Positions 1 to 14,100 of a stretch of DNA of 64,000 nucleotides are shown here, in pieces. Origin of the DNA: Plotosus lineatus (taxonomy: Eukaryota; Chordata; Actinopteri; Siluriformes; Plotosidae); the NCBI GenBank assembly GCA_024760905.1, contig CM045732.1, forward strand, positions 57,831,496-57,895,495, in the 5' to 3' direction. A program made the translations under genes and the position numbers. Within the stretch, counting starts at the first letter, position 1, and every line of letters begins with the position of its first letter. The notes under the pieces are model-generated. The model saw only the letters and a program-made list of their open reading frames with translations. It was not told where the DNA came from and did not search any database.

Positions 1-2302
1 CCCCTCAGTGGCCTGAACAGAGGCTATGCCTTTGTCACTTTTTGCACTAAAGAGGCTGCTCAGGACGCTGTTAAAATTGTAAGTGAGTCAGTATCAGATA
101 CCTGTAGTATTGGCCATTTAACCATGGTCGTCCAAATGGAGATGCCTATCTAAACACATACCAGTGATTTTGATTAAGGTTAATAAAGTGGTAAATGGAC
201 AACAGTAGTCTCTATTATAAAGTAATTACCTCTGTCTCTGGTGACACACTTTCAGAAAGCAGGGATTTGCATTCACAACAGAACAAGATTTCAAGGAAGT
301 TATCAGCTATCCATCACACCTAACATAATGACCTGATAATTCTGCATCTTTTGCAGTGTAATAACAGTGAGATCCGCCCTGGCAAGCACATTGGTGTTTG
401 TATCTCTGTGGCCAATAATAGACTGTTTGTTGGATCCATCCCCAAGAGCAAAACCAAGGAGCAGATAGTGGAGGAATTTGCTAAAGTCACAGGTAAGTAA
501 ATAACTACAAGTACTCTGTACTTTTTGTAGCTCGTGTGCTACTTATCAGTATGAGTTTTAACAATAAATGTAAATTGTGAATGAAACCTGGATCCACATT
601 TAATCACTGTTTTTATCTGTCAGAGGGGCTGAACGATGTAATTTTATACCATCAGCCTGATGACAAGAAAAAAAATAGAGGCTTCTGCTTTCTGGAGTAT
701 GAGGATCACAAAACGGCAGCACAAGCACGGCGCAGGTTAATGAGTGGGAAGGTGAAGGTGTGGGGAAATGTGGTGACGGTAGAATGGGCCGATCCCATCG
801 AGGACCCTGACCCGGAGGTCATGGCAAAGGTAGACAAGCAGAACATGTAACAAGGGCAGCTTTTCTTTTTTTTGTTTGTTTTGTTTGTGTGTGTATTTTA
901 TTTATTGTAGTGGAAAAAGAAACATTTTGTTCTGTCTCTTGTAGGTTAAAGTTCTGTTTGTCAGAAATCTGGCAAGTGCTGTATCAGAAGAACTCTTAGA
1001 AAAGACATTCAGTCAGTTTGGCAAGCTTGAAAGGGTGAAAAAGCTTAAGGATTATGCTTTTATTCACTTTGAGGACAGAGATGGTGCTGATAAGGTAGGT
1101 ACTATGTTTCTTTATGATCACACTTGGGTTTGTAGGGAACATTAGCTGAATTTTTGAATTCCTAATTTTGTAATAGGCTTTATGTGAAATGAATGGGAAA
1201 GATTTGGAAGGTGAACAAATCGAAATTGTCTTTGCAAAACCACCTGATCAGAAAAGGAAAGAGCGGAAGGCTCAGAGACAAGCAGCTAAAACTCAAATGT
1301 AAGTTAATTTATGCATACTGCAGTGTAAGTAACACTGTTTATGGTTTGTAATCTATACTGTGTGTGTTGCTCAAATTTCATTACTTGTGTTTTCAACAAG
1401 GCATTTCTGGGCCTCCTCCAGGTATGATGATTATTATTATTATGGCCCACCACATATGCCACCTCCCACAAGAGGAAGAGGACGAGTAGGCAGGGGAGGC
1501 TTCTCTTATCCCCACGACTACTATAGCTACGATGACTATTATGAGTACTATGGCTATGACTATCGTAATTATCGAGGTGGCTATGAAGATCCGTACTATG
1601 GCTACGAAGACTTTCAAATTCAAGGTCGGGGACGAGGGGGTCGAGGAGCCCGTGGATCCACTTTGTCCCGGGGTCGAGGGGCAACTGCAACTCGAGGAAG
1701 AGGAGGTTTCTCCCAGCGTGGAGGCCCAGGATCTAGCAGAGGGGCACGTGGCTCCAGAGGAGTTCAACAGAGAGGCCGTGTGGTATGTGTGCAAATAAAT
1801 CATTCCCTAGCGAGGCAGGGCCATTCTGTAACTGATTGCAACTCATTAATACTGAATTTTTTTTTTTTTTCCAACTTTTTTTTTCTTATTTTAAATTGCT
1901 AACACACAAGGCACCTTGTGGAAGAAATGGACCAAAGGTTTGCATGTTTCACTCTTTCTGGAAAAGCTGCTTTGAATATGCCGAGCAAAGCATTGCTACC
2001 ATTTTGTAATTACTAGGTGGTTTTGCACAAGTTGAGTGTGAGTGCATGTGTGGTGTGTCTCCCCCCCCCCCCCCCCCCCACCTTTCCCAGTGCTTGGCAA
2101 GGACATGCCACTGTAATGATTTATTACTTTTATTTTAAGATGCTTTGAAAGACTTATTTGAAAAATTCTACTAGAATTCAAAAGATATTTTAAATGTAGA
2201 ATTACCTGTACATGTATTTTGCCTCTTTTTTTATTTTTATACTTTTTATTTATTTTTTCTTTTCAGCAGGGAAAAGGGGTCGAGGCTGGTCCTGACCAGT
2301 GA
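1..2302 (+). CDS. syncrip: hnRNP Q (SYNCRIP), 3' part of gene, short C-terminal isoform
   Basis: RNA-binding protein acting in mRNA splicing, stability, transport and translation. The window enters inside RRM1. Coding exons, all joining in phase: 1-78, 357-492, 624-829, 945-1094, 1177-1298, 1422-1782, 2267-2302 (TGA at 2300-2302). Exons 2-3 encode RRM2 (RNP2 RLFVGS, RNP1 NRGFCFLEY); 945-1298 encodes RRM3 (RNP2 VLFVRN, RNP1 KDYAFIHF) followed by a basic [10 protein letters not shown] stretch. Exon 1422-1782 holds the YG-rich segment ([15 protein letters not shown]) and then RGG boxes. The last exon reads [10 protein letters not shown] then Q and stop, the ending of the hnRNP Q1 form, which separates it from hnRNP R. 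The longer tail with the KRKADGYNQP motif was not found. The start lies upstream of the window. It could be the syncrip or the syncrip-like fish paralogue. Confidence 0.93.
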
Positions 2303-3580
2303 CGGTGAAAACTGACTTGCTACCTGGGGTTACACCATAAGCTGCCAGTGAACATGATGGTAAGGTCGAAGCAAAGCCCCAATGATGTTACAGCCTTACA
2401 GAAGCAGATCCCCTACTGCCACCTTTGAAAACAGAATCAAAATTCTATTCACTTGTACCCATGGACTTCTTGTATTCATATGCATTTGTTTTGCATACCC
2501 CTCGTAACATTCTCCAAATATTACAATGTATGCCAGTTGAAAAAAAAATTAAGGTTCAGTCTTCTTAAATGATACTAAACATTGTTCTTTTTTGTTTTTG
2601 CACTTTTTAAAGTCTCTGAGTTTGAAGTGGCTCAGTGGAGCTTGATGTATATTTTTGTGCTAATTGCAATTTTATTGTCGGAATATCCATGTTTATCTAA
2701 ATTAATTATTTGGATGAAAAGGACATGACATCTGCAGGTTTTTGGTGTAACCACCTTGCATGGATAAGTCAGGCATTCCAGGAAAGTGGTTCTTTTCAGA
2801 ACTTGTCTTTAAAGGGTTGGTTAACTACCTCAGTACAGAGGATTGAACTACCCTGCCTGTACTGTAAATAGGGAAACTTATATTGATGAAAGCAGGGCTT
2901 GTTTTATATAAAATATGCATTAGAGCAGCTGCTCAAAAGATGTACTTAATGTAATATAATCATTTTGCTGCTGCTCTGACACTGCAAACAGTCAAACTGG
3001 GCTTGCAAAAAAAAAAAAACCCTCATATGATGAGCCTGAACAAGCCCTGCTTTTATCGTATTTTGAACTGAATTAGCTTCCTTGCTTTTTCAGATTATGT
3101 AGTTACTGGTTGTATGATTGTATGATAGTTTTGGAATAAAATGTTACTTTTGTAAAGGCTTGAACATCACAAAGGCGTCAGCTGCTTTGATAAATCCTGC
3201 AGTGTCCCTTTTTCTACCAATGGAGATGTTTTTAGGAAACAAGTCCTCTTGAAATCATGTTTCATCTTGCCATTTCTTTTATTGGATCATGCACCGTTGC
3301 TGTGTGCTCAATGGGGAGGGATGGGATCATTCAGAGGGGAAAAGGGATGCTGCAGCTTTGATTAATATTCCATTATATAGCAAACAGTTGACCGAACCAT
3401 TCAACCGGTTTTGTAAACAGTTAACTCCCTCTTGAAGCTGTATCAACCTTTTGACATGTTAGCAGTTTTAAACTATTGTTGGTGGCCAACAACGTTTTTG
3501 CATTCCCGCAAATAAATTGTTTTATACTGTAAAATGAGGTGAGTGTAACTTATTTTTGTAATAAAGTTTTTGATTTCTAT
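2303..3580 (+). other. syncrip: syncrip 3' untranslated region with two poly(A) signals
   Basis: AT-rich sequence with no long open frame follows the stop codon. AATAAA hexamers lie at 3135-3140 and 3560-3565, so two alternative 3' ends are plausible. No transposon was recognised in it. The end is inferred from the second hexamer. Confidence 0.55.
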
Positions 3581-3689
3581 CTGTGTCCTAAAACTGTTTA
3601 CTGTAAAATAGCTTTTAAGTGTTAAAAACCTGATGTGGTAGTTGGTGTTGATGCTGGATGTCCATGCTGTTTCAGATGAGTGTATATAA

Positions 3690-4209
3690 AGACACCTTTT
3701 TTTTTTTTTTTTTTTTGGATCACGTGGTTTCCGAAGTCGCTTCACCTTTCTTTTGAATGCAATGAGTCACGCCATGTGGTCTGCCAAGCTGCTGTAGTGT
3801 CGGGAGTGATCACGCGGTCAGAGGCGCGCCTTCATCCGGATATGACGCAAGTCTGCACAACCCACTTCCAGAACAAAAAATATAAATAAATAAATGGCAT
3901 GGAACCGTTATAAAGCGCAACGGGAGCGCACAATAAGCAACCAAAGTTGACAAGTGATGCAGTGTATTTGGTGAACATCTAACACGTGTTCGTCATTTCC
4001 GCTTGGATGTCTGGGTGCTGCCGTCAAAACAATCTAGTTCAAGCGGTTAGTGGTATAGTTTTTGTTGAGGTAAGTGTGGTGATAAAAGTCCTTTTGCGTT
4101 TGATAAACAACTCCGTTTTTCGTTATTCTTATCCCTAATTATGTTATTGTTGGTAAATGGATGTAGAGCTCATTTACCTTTTATGATCGACTGCAGCACA
4201 GCTGCGAAC
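3690..4209 (+). promoter_or_regulatory. syncrip-snx14 intergenic region, presumed snx14 promoter and 5' UTR
   Basis: About 600 bases separate the last syncrip poly(A) signal from the snx14 start codon on the same strand. After a poly-T run at about 3699-3717 the sequence becomes richer in CpG than its surroundings (3730-4060). No TATA box stands out and the transcription start cannot be placed. Calling it a promoter is inference from position. Confidence 0.3.
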
Positions 4210-4804
4210 ATGCCTTTCGTTGGAGTGCGTTTGCGGGAGCTGAGACGGAGGATGGAGCTTTGGAGAGAGGTGGGCCGCCAGTATCCTGTTTTCTGCTTTC
4301 TGCTTGTACTCCTGCTCCTCTCTACCGTATTACTCAATAGGTAACAGTCGTGCTTTAAAAAGTACTTTTTTTAAACCTTATTCTAAATAAATAAATAAAA
4401 TAAACATGCCTTTAACGATCCTGTCGCTTGATGTTACCAATGGATCCATCATCTCGTGTTTCTCGAAGCCACTTTGTGCTTTTAAAGCTTTACACGCGAA
4501 TTAAAAGTATAGCACGTGCGCCCGAGCCTAGACATCTATAGACAATAAATGATCCAGATGTTTCCTTGGTAATACAGAGCCTGCGACATGGAGAAGTACG
4601 GTTTGGTAACATTATAGAGTGTTTGGCACACAGGCACTTTGATACCTGTCCTGTTTTTTTTTATTTATTTTTTTTTATTGCAGGTATCTTCACATTATTG
4701 TCATCTTTTGGTCATTCTTAGCTGGAGTAGTTACCTTTTATTGCTCCTTGGGCCCCGAGACACTGCTACCCAATTTCTTTATAACAATTAAAGCCAAGAA
4801 AAAG
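4210..4804 (+). CDS. snx14: snx14 exons 1-2: ER membrane anchor
   Basis: Exons 4210-4340 and 4684-4804. A basic start ([17 protein letters not shown]) is followed by a hydrophobic run ([17 protein letters not shown]), a short break at NRYLH, and a second hydrophobic run ([17 protein letters not shown]). These form the twin membrane segments that anchor SNX14 in the ER. The next exon is 2.7 kb away across a transposon-rich intron. Confidence 0.93.
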
Positions 4805-7800
4805 GTATACATTTATTTAAGTATGGTTCATTTTTATGAAAGTACAGTGGGGGAAGTATGTATATATTTATAAAAACAATCAAGAAATGGTGTACAATAT
4901 ACTGTATTACGTTTAATTGTGAAAGAAAATCAGTCTTATTCATTTTCACAAAATACTTTGCATCAATGCAGTTCTCAAATAGTGGGGTGCGCCCACTTTG
5001 GGGCCCGCGGTATGATGCTGGGGGTGACCCTGGGGAACATGCTTTTCTGGAACCGTGTACCAGAATTAAGTGTAATTGCACCTCCACTCCAGTTGTTAGC
5101 AGTGGCGCTCTCATTGTCGTGCTATGGTGTCACGGTTTTCGCACAAGCAAACGATATGAAGTGCAATACAGTAAGCAACTCCTCAAAGAAATAAGAGAAA
5201 GTTGGAGAGAAAGGGAGATATTAAGACATATAAATTGAATGAGTTTAAATAAAGATGTATATATTTTTTTTAATTTCAGGCACATTGGTGCACTTTCAAT
5301 CTTTTTTTTGTTACAGATTTAAAAACAATTAATGAAGTTTTTATTTATTGTAATTTGAACTATATTTCTTTTTTATTTTTAATGCAAATAAAGATACAAT
5401 GTTATGCAGAGGTGTACTAATAATTTTTATAGACAAATACAGTTATACAGTCAGCCTCCTTCTTACGAAATTAATCAGTTCCAGAGCCTTTTTCGGAACC
5501 TGGAGTTTTCTTAAGTAGAGGCGCATTTTACATGGAAAACGTGTGATTTGGTCCAAGGCTCTGAAGACTACCCCATAAACCCTTTAAAAATTCTAAAAGT
5601 GCACCAATTTTGTCTGAAATGTGTTAAAAGTAAAAGAAAACTATTTATGAAACCATTTAAACATTTTATGAACATAAGTACTAATTAAACCATTATTAAA
5701 CATTTTTATGAACCAATTTTTTTATTAACCAAACAATATTAAACATTAAAGCTAATGTGATCAGGGAGACAGGTAGGAGGGTTCTTGGCGTGTCCTCTGG
5801 AAGGAAGTAGATAAAGAGACTTGGTGGTGGAATGAGGAAGTGCAGGAGTGTGTAAAAAGGAAGAGGTTAGCAAAGAAGTGAGACATAGAGAGGACCGAAG
5901 AGAGTGAACAGGAGTACAGGGAGACACAGCGTAAGGCAAAGGTAGCGGTGACAAAGGCCAAACAGAGGGTGTATGATGACTTGGATGCTAGGCTGGACAG
6001 TAAGGAGGGAGAAAATCATTTATACAGGTTGGCACAGCAGAGAAATAGAGATGGGAAGGACATGCAGCAAGTTAGGGTGATTAAGGACAGAGTGGAAAAC
6101 GTATTGACTGATGACAGACGTGTGCTGGGAAGATGGAAAGAGTACTTTGGCGAGCTGATGAATGAGGAAAATGAGAGAGAAAAAGAGTAGAAGAGGTGAC
6201 TGTTGAGGACCAGGAAGTAGCAAAGATTAGTAAGGGTGAAGTGAGGAGGGCTTTGAAGAGGATGAAGAGTGGACACCCTGTTGAGAATGGGGCTTGAACC
6301 TCCAACCTTGGGATCAGTGATTCAGCACCTTACTATCAGGCCACCACTGGCCTATCATGCAACATTGAACTACTAACATCTTACTTTTTTGACTCCCACT
6401 GGGTACTTGTATAGTAGTATACAGAGCTTATACAGATGTTGAGACAACCCATTCAACTAAATAGAATAACAAAACTTGAACTGAAGGTTAATCTTCTAAT
6501 AGAAAAATTATGATAAACTTATCAGATTCACCAATGAATGGTAAAGAAATAGGGATATGAAATTGCAGAATCATAGACCAGATTTAAACCCTACTAAGAT
6601 GTTCATAAAGGGCAAGCATCCCTCAACTAAAGGAAGATTCTTAAATATTTCAACATGCTGATGTCAGAGGCTGGTGGACAGTTAATCAAAATACAAAATG
6701 TCCACAAGATTTTATTTGAGTTAAAGGGTGTAGTGTGGGGCCAGTGGTGTAGTCGTTAGGGTGCTGCGCTCATGATCGGGAGGTTGTGAGTTCGAATCCC
6801 ACCGAGACCCTCACTGTGCTAAGACCCCCTGGGCAAGGTCTCAACCACAAGTGTGCCTCTGGTCACCCAGCAATATAAATGGATGCCATTAAAATATACT
6901 GGGAAGGTAACCTGCGATCGACTATTGTCCCATCCAGGAGGAGTTAAACTTCTGGTCACTTCACGCTATGGAAACCAGGGATAAGCACCGACCTGATGAG
7001 CCATTAGGCTCGGGTGTAAAAACCCAACCGACTTTACCTTTTTAAAGGGTGTAGTACTAACTGCTGCTTCTTTTGCAGCCAAGGATATTGTTGCATTCTC
7101 CATAGAATGTTGATAGATTTGTTGGATAAATGTTTGAAATTATGTTTTGTTTATGTTTATCATCTTTATCTGTAGTGATTACTAAAGAGTATAAAATGTT
7201 TTCAGATTGAAATATGAAAAAAATTCCACAGGATTTTTTTTTTATGTTACTAAATAATAAAAAAAATGCCCTTTTCAAACCACCACCATCTCAGTAGGGT
7301 TCAAATCTATTCTATGATTCTGCAGTTCCATATCCCTATAATTTTATGTATTGCAAGGCAAATTAATCTATGAAATAACAAATAACAAATACAAATATCT
7401 CAGAGTACTTACTTCCCCTCACTGTATATCATTATTTTTAACTGCATACTTTAAAGTATTTTGGTCAAACCTTTTTTCATTGTGTTCACAGCCAGAGCCG
7501 CTAGAGCTGTTTCCTTTTGCCCACAGCTGCGCTGTCTGTGGGAAAATTAAATGTACAAAGCATAGGTAAATTGAACTGTTAAGTATTTCATCCTCATCTA
7601 AGACTCACAGTGATTAGGGAACTAAAATGATTGGTTCGTATTCTTTCTTCTGTTAGACCAACATTGCTTCTTGAAAACTATCAACCATGGCTGGATCTAA
7701 AACTGCATTCCAAGGTGGATGCGTCTCTTTCAGAGGTTTGAGGACTTTATATAATTTCTGTTCAACATTACTTCTTTAGAGATTTAAATGGCTAGTAATC

Positions 7801-10800
7801 TTGTCTGTCCTCAGATTCTTGAGCTCGTCCTTGAAAACTTTGTATACCCATGGTACAGGTATGTTGATTGCATCAATTCAGGTTTTTGATGTCTTTAGGA
7901 CCAATTAAAATTAATTCTTGTGTCCAGGGATATCACAGATGATGAGGCTTTTGTAGATGATCTCAGAGTGACCTTGCGCTTTGTAGCTGCAGTGCTTCTC
8001 CGCCGTGCACAGAGAGTAATGTGGAATTTCATCTTTTTTTATCATGTACAGGATTTTGATAGAGGATAATTTCCCCATCACTGTCTTTTTCTTTACATCG
8101 CTAATAGGAAATTCTGTTTGCTTCACAGGTTGATATTCCATCTCTCATAACACTCAAACTACTTAAAGTTGCTATGAAACACATAGAAATAATAGCCAAA
8201 GCAAGACAAAAAGGTATTTCCACACACATGCTTATTTGTTAGGATTCCAGAAGGCAACACAGAAGCTGGTGTCACAAATATATTTTAGCACCCCCAAACA
8301 CACATAAATAAATAAAATAATTTAATAACTGCAATCGCTAGCTATACTCTGCCTTCACCCAGAGTTGGCTGAGTAGGCTCTTGCCTCCTGTGACCTTAGT
8401 AGGACAAAGTGGTTCTGCAAATGAAAGAATTAATGTAATTATAGTTGGGAAGTTTGCTTGGGATTCCACATGATATTTTTAGTGGTTTGAACTGTTTAAA
8501 AATATATTTATGTGTATTGGTTTAGTTGTATTGTTCGTATTTTTTTTAATTTTTGTACAAATGGGACAGTAAAATAGCGGCCTCTTGGGAAATCTTCTGG
8601 GATAGTTGAAACTGCTAGAAATAGCTGACGGAGTCCTGAATGCATTTGTCCCAGATATAAAAGTAGTACCCACTCCAGCATACCCACCACCTGAGGCATA
8701 TTTTGACAAAAATCTCAGAGGGTTTCCCAAGTGTAGTGAGTTAAATCTTTCCCATAGATCAAATTTTCCTCGATGACAAAACTTACACAAACAAAAATAA
8801 ACATTTGTTGGAAACCTTAAACCAGATCATACCGTAATAAGGTATGAAATGTTCTGTAGGGACAATCTGATCAATTTTCCTGTCATCAACCTTGTTCGAT
8901 ATTTTGCAAAAAGGTCTTGATGTAATAAAACATTAGTCAACTTTATATTTGAAAAAAGACGGTATGTAACTCTGGAGTTAAGTTTATCTCTGTTTATTTT
9001 GTGCTTTAGTGAAGAACACAGAGCATCTGCAGCAGGCTGCGTTAGAGGAGTACGGTCCTGATCTGCATGTGGCCTTGCGCAGCAGGAGGGATGAGCTGCT
9101 CTACCTACGCAGGCTTACTGAGATGCTTTTTCCATATATTTTGCCTCCAAAGGCTACTGACTGCAGGTGATGCAGGTCTGTCATTACGACTGCTAGAAAC
9201 GTTTCTCTGCTTTTTCCCTCTTCTGTTGCATGCTTGTGTATTTTCCAGATCTCTTACTCTTCTGATAAGAGAGGTTCTTGCTGGCTCTGTATTCCTTCCT
9301 TCCATGGATTACTTAGCTGATTCTGTGAGTGACAGTGGGAAAGAAACCTGTTACTTGGATAGAAATATTTGTACTTGTATAAATCACTATTCCCTTTTTC
9401 TCTCTTAGGATACCGTGAACCACCTGCTGCATATTTTCATTGACAATTCACCAGTAAGTTCGAATAGGTTGTGCTGTTTCTATCAGTGATCTTATGATAA
9501 AACATTTCTTGAACAAAAGTTTGAAGAGAGAAACAAAATCCAGGCAAAAAATATTCAAGATAGTGTCGCAATTAAGAAATGAAGTTAATTATTTTACAAA
9601 ACATAACTATATAAAATATACATTCTATGTGTCTACTGAACCCATTTAACATTGTTTTAATTCACAATAAGTTAGCCAAGTGCTATAAGTCAGGGATCCC
9701 CAACCTTTTTATCACCATGGACCGGTCAATGCTTCACAATTTTACAGAGGACCGGGGGTGGTGGTGGTGGGGTGGTGGTGGTTATAGATCTAGTTTATAT
9801 TATAAATATAATTTATTTACACAAAATATTATTATTATTATTAATAATAATAATCATAATCATAAACACTCTGTTAAATTTTCAACAGCTGGATTAAAGT
9901 TGGTTGGGAAGTAGAGCTTGAAGTTTTCTAAAAAAAAAAAAAAAAACACAGGTGATGGTGCACTAGCTCGGAGAATGAAGGCTCAGGCTCAGTCTCACCC
10001 AAAATCCCTGCTATTGTTTGAAACATGCCCAACTCGCCTCTGTTCATGTGCCGTCCCCTTGTGGGTGACATTTTAGCATTCAAATGACCGTCATGTAACC
10101 GATAGAATACGGTCATTTTTCAAAATAAAAGATTTTTCAAAATTAAAGATCGTTCAAACTCAGATGATAAATTAAACGGAAATAATGAATTATTTCTTCT
10201 GCGGACCGGTACCAATTGAGCTGTGGACTGGTTGTGGTCCGCGGACCGGTGGTTGGGGACCCCTGCTATAAGTGACAAAGAAAATCTGAAGGATAGTGTT
10301 AATGATGATGTAATGTAGACAGTAACACCACACCATCACTGTAGTTTATATAAAATAAAAGTTAATATCTAGCAGTAAGGATACCAAGTACATGTGACCA
10401 TTTTTATTGGTAATGACAGATTGTCATCAGTCTATCATCTTTTTCCCACTTGCTATGAATAGGTTTTCAGGGTCAGCAGCCTAAGCTGTGCATTCCAGGT
10501 GTTGTGGGTCAAACCTGTGGTCTCTTCCCGGTTAGACATTGATCCTAGTCAGTAGTCGGTCTCTGAATAGACAGTAGGGACTTGTAGACTTCAGAACAAA
10601 AGGACTTAAGTTTATAGGTGTAAAGAAAGCAAGAAAGTCGAAACTCAAGATCAGTGAGACAATGGTAATAGACGTTTGTATAAACACATAAAAAGGAGTA
10701 GAAACATTTAGGTCTTGTAATGAGAAGATTAGAAATTTATAAATGTCAGACTGGGTACTCATTGAAAAAGCTCAAGCAACGAGGAATACTTAGTTTTTAG

Positions 10801-11076
10801 CATTCCAATAAAATTTAAAGTGTAACTTCATATGTGCTTCACATTTGTCAGGAGGTGGGGTTGGAATTAGCATGGAAATGTGAGGCTGGGGTTTTGAAAA
10901 TGAATGCAATTACGCAGGTTCCCACTCAAGCATAGGGACTGTGGTGGTGGACAGCCCATAAGACAGTATTAAATAAAATTACAGCAATATCAAAAGTTTG
11001 TTTAATACAGTACATGCAAGTTTTGGGATGATTTTAACCAGTAAATGGTGTTTTCATCTTTTTAAACCCATAAAAT

Positions 11077-11136
<60 letters not shown>

Positions 11137-14100
11137 GTGCTGCAATATTTCAGTAGTAAAAGGAGCTGTATATTACTTGCTACTACGTATATACAGTATT
11201 TATTAATGTTTTGATGGTGGATATCTCATTGAAGCCTGAAGCTGCAACTGAACCAGCCTCTGCATTAGTCCCATTCCTGCAAAAGTATGCAGACATACGC
11301 AACAAGAAGTCCTCAGTAGGTCTTATCTCAACATTTCATTCTGGTGATGCATTTTTTTTTTCCTGTGTTAGCACAAGACATTTAATGTATTTTAATTCAT
11401 GAATAAGCCAAGGTGTGGAAGAGTAAGATTGTTTTCAACTGGAAAAAAATATGAAAAATTAATGATATTAATCTTTGAATTAGGTGTTGAAGCTAGAACT
11501 TATGGAAATTCGGGAGCAGCAGGACCTGTTGTTTCGCTTCATGAATTTCCTTAAGCAAGAAGGAGCTGTTCATGTGCTGCAGTTTTGTCTTACTGTTGGT
11601 AAGGTTGACAAACTCTGTTGTTGATGGATATAAAAACTGTATTGTGTGTTACTCTTCATCTTGAGGTCTAGTCATTGCCCAAGGCAGCTGAATAGTAAGC
11701 GTGAAGGCTGACTTTGTGTGTAAAGCTAACCGAACATAATGGTTGTCAGCCATTGTTCTGACTGTCAGGAAAGAAATGTGTCGGACCAGTTTCAGACTCA
11801 GCCAACATTTTCAATCTTTTTTGCAAAAAGAAAAAAAAATGCAAGTACTGGGAGTAATTAGTAACATCACCTAAAAGTTTGTTTCAAGTACTGTAGATAG
11901 AAATGTGCTGAAGTGCTATATTTTGTCTCCCATATTTCAGAAGAATTTAATGATAAGATCCTTCGTCCAGAATTGTCTGATACTGAAAAATTGATGCTGC
12001 ATGAGGAGGTGAAAAAGATATATGAAACATACTGCCTCGATGAAAGCATTGACAAAATTCTCTTTGACCAATTCATTGTTGAGGAGATCAGAAACAGTAA
12101 GTTTTTTTTTTTTTTTAGGATAAATGATAAAAACAGACATTTTGTGCAACTTGCCCTTTAAAGGGAGCCATTCACTTATCAGGAATATTAAATAAACATA
12201 AAATACAGTGTTATCTCTTTGAAATAAAATGGAATCGGACATAATTTCTTTCTGAAACCATTTGCTTACTTCTTGACACAAGTGTGAATGGCCTTTGTGT
12301 AACGTGCCATGACATTAGTAAACAAGGCCATCTTTTTCATTTCTCTGTGCTGTCTTCTGTTTTTTTATTTGCTCAACGACCTTTCAACTTTTTTTTGACA
12401 CCCCCATTTTCTCCCTAATTTAGTCTTATCCAATTCCCACCCATCAGGTATTGCCTTCCCTGTCACACGATCACCACTGACCAAGGAGGAGTAAAAGCAT
12501 GCGTACGCCTCTTCCGTGATATGCAATGCTAGCCACCCACTTATTTTCGAACTGTGGCGCACACACATTTGGGTACAGTCTAACACACTCGGAGGGAAAG
12601 TTCTATCCGCCCCCTCGTACAAATGAGCCCACAGACGCCCATGATTGGCTGGCGACCGCTGTGAGTGACAGGGAAATGAGTGTGTGAGGGCTCGACCAAT
12701 GAGTTCCCATGGAATCCTGGTGATGAATGGCCGTGCCATTAAACTGGATTCAAACTTGCGATCTTTGGGTTGTTGTGCAGCTTGTTGATGCGCCACTCGT
12801 GAAGCCTTTCCCATGTTATGAATTGGTGTTGCGTTGCCCATTTATCATGCAAGATTGTTCCTCGGGTCACATTGTCTTGTTCTTGTTATTGTAAACCGAC
12901 ATAGAACCAAAACAGGAAATAGAACAAGACATAATAAGCCTATGAGCAGAGATGGTTTTGGTTAAATGAACTTATAGCAGAAGACAAAGCACAAGCACCT
13001 TTAAATCCACTCATGTATAACATGTTAAAATAAATGAATGAAAAGTAACACATTGACTTTTGCTACATCATATGTGGTATTGCTTCTATACTTCTATAGT
13101 TGCAGAGGGTGCATATGCTGATGTCATAAAACTGCAGACGATGCGGTGTTTGTTTGAGGCCTATGAACATGTGCTTTCCTTGTTGGAGAATGTTTTCACT
13201 CCAATGTTCTGCCATAGTGATGAGGTAGGAAAAATTTGAAGGTTACCATATAACTATAAATGCTATAATTTATTGTAATGTATAAGTATACCGTGATCCT
13301 TCGCTACTTCACGCTTCAGTTCCTGCTGCTTCAGTGCATTCGCTGTGGCGAATCATCTGTTTCGCACATTTGATTTGGCATAGGTTTTTACGTCAGATGC
13401 CCTTCCTGACACAACCCTTTAGCGAGGGACAGAAACACACTGACGGCTTTTCAGCAATGGTTCTTTTACATGCCTCACACCATGGACAGTGAGAGACGTA
13501 GCCGGCCTTTGATAACCCATTTAGATGCACTGGGGGGGTATCCATCGAAAAATAGTGAAAAAGTTAAGGAAAATGCCGCAAAACAAGGCCAATTATGCAA
13601 ACCCCCCCCCCCCCCCCATAAACAAAAACAACCCAAAATCCTCCAACAAAACTACTTATAGTTTTATGAGGTGTGCATCTGTATGTGTGTGTATTTATAT
13701 TTTATTTGCATCTTATGCATTATTTTTGAATCTTTAATTGTTATTATAAGCATTTATAGCATTGAATATGTATTTATTGATATTATATACACATATACTT
13801 GCACATATACGTCAATCAGGGGGGTCGATCCTTCTTCTTGGAAATTTGGCGGTCATGGGAGGGGTCTCGGTATCCATTAACCGTGAAAAGTGATGGATCC
13901 CTGTATATCACACAGGAATTGTGTAATATGATAGGTCAGCTGTCTTGAGGGTTCAACAATGTATACCATATATAAACTATAACCATCTCATGTTAGTCTG
14001 TTTTTCTTGTATATCTTTGTGGTTTATACAAAATTTTTTAATTAGTTTGTGAACACAACTTTTTAGAGTAGATTTTCTCTGCATGAAACTTTAAAGCTTA

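Noticed and set aside
1304..1803. Minus-strand open frames opposite the syncrip YG/RGG exon
   Set aside because: Low-complexity mirror of the real exon; no independent support.
4141..4209. Upstream in-frame ATG for snx14
   Set aside because: The 23 extra residues do not resemble the family N-terminus; the ATG at 4210 does.
6735..6810. tRNA-like sequence with GTTCGAATCCC
   Set aside because: SINE head with body, 14-bp target duplication and two further copies; not a tRNA gene.
9067..9408. 113-codon plus-strand open frame
   Set aside because: Reads in a different frame through an snx14 exon and its intron; the true exons are 9010-9166 and 9249-9324.
12365..12841. 158-codon minus-strand open frame
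   Set aside because: Lies inside a repeat that recurs at 49790-50205 with a broken frame; no protein family recognised.
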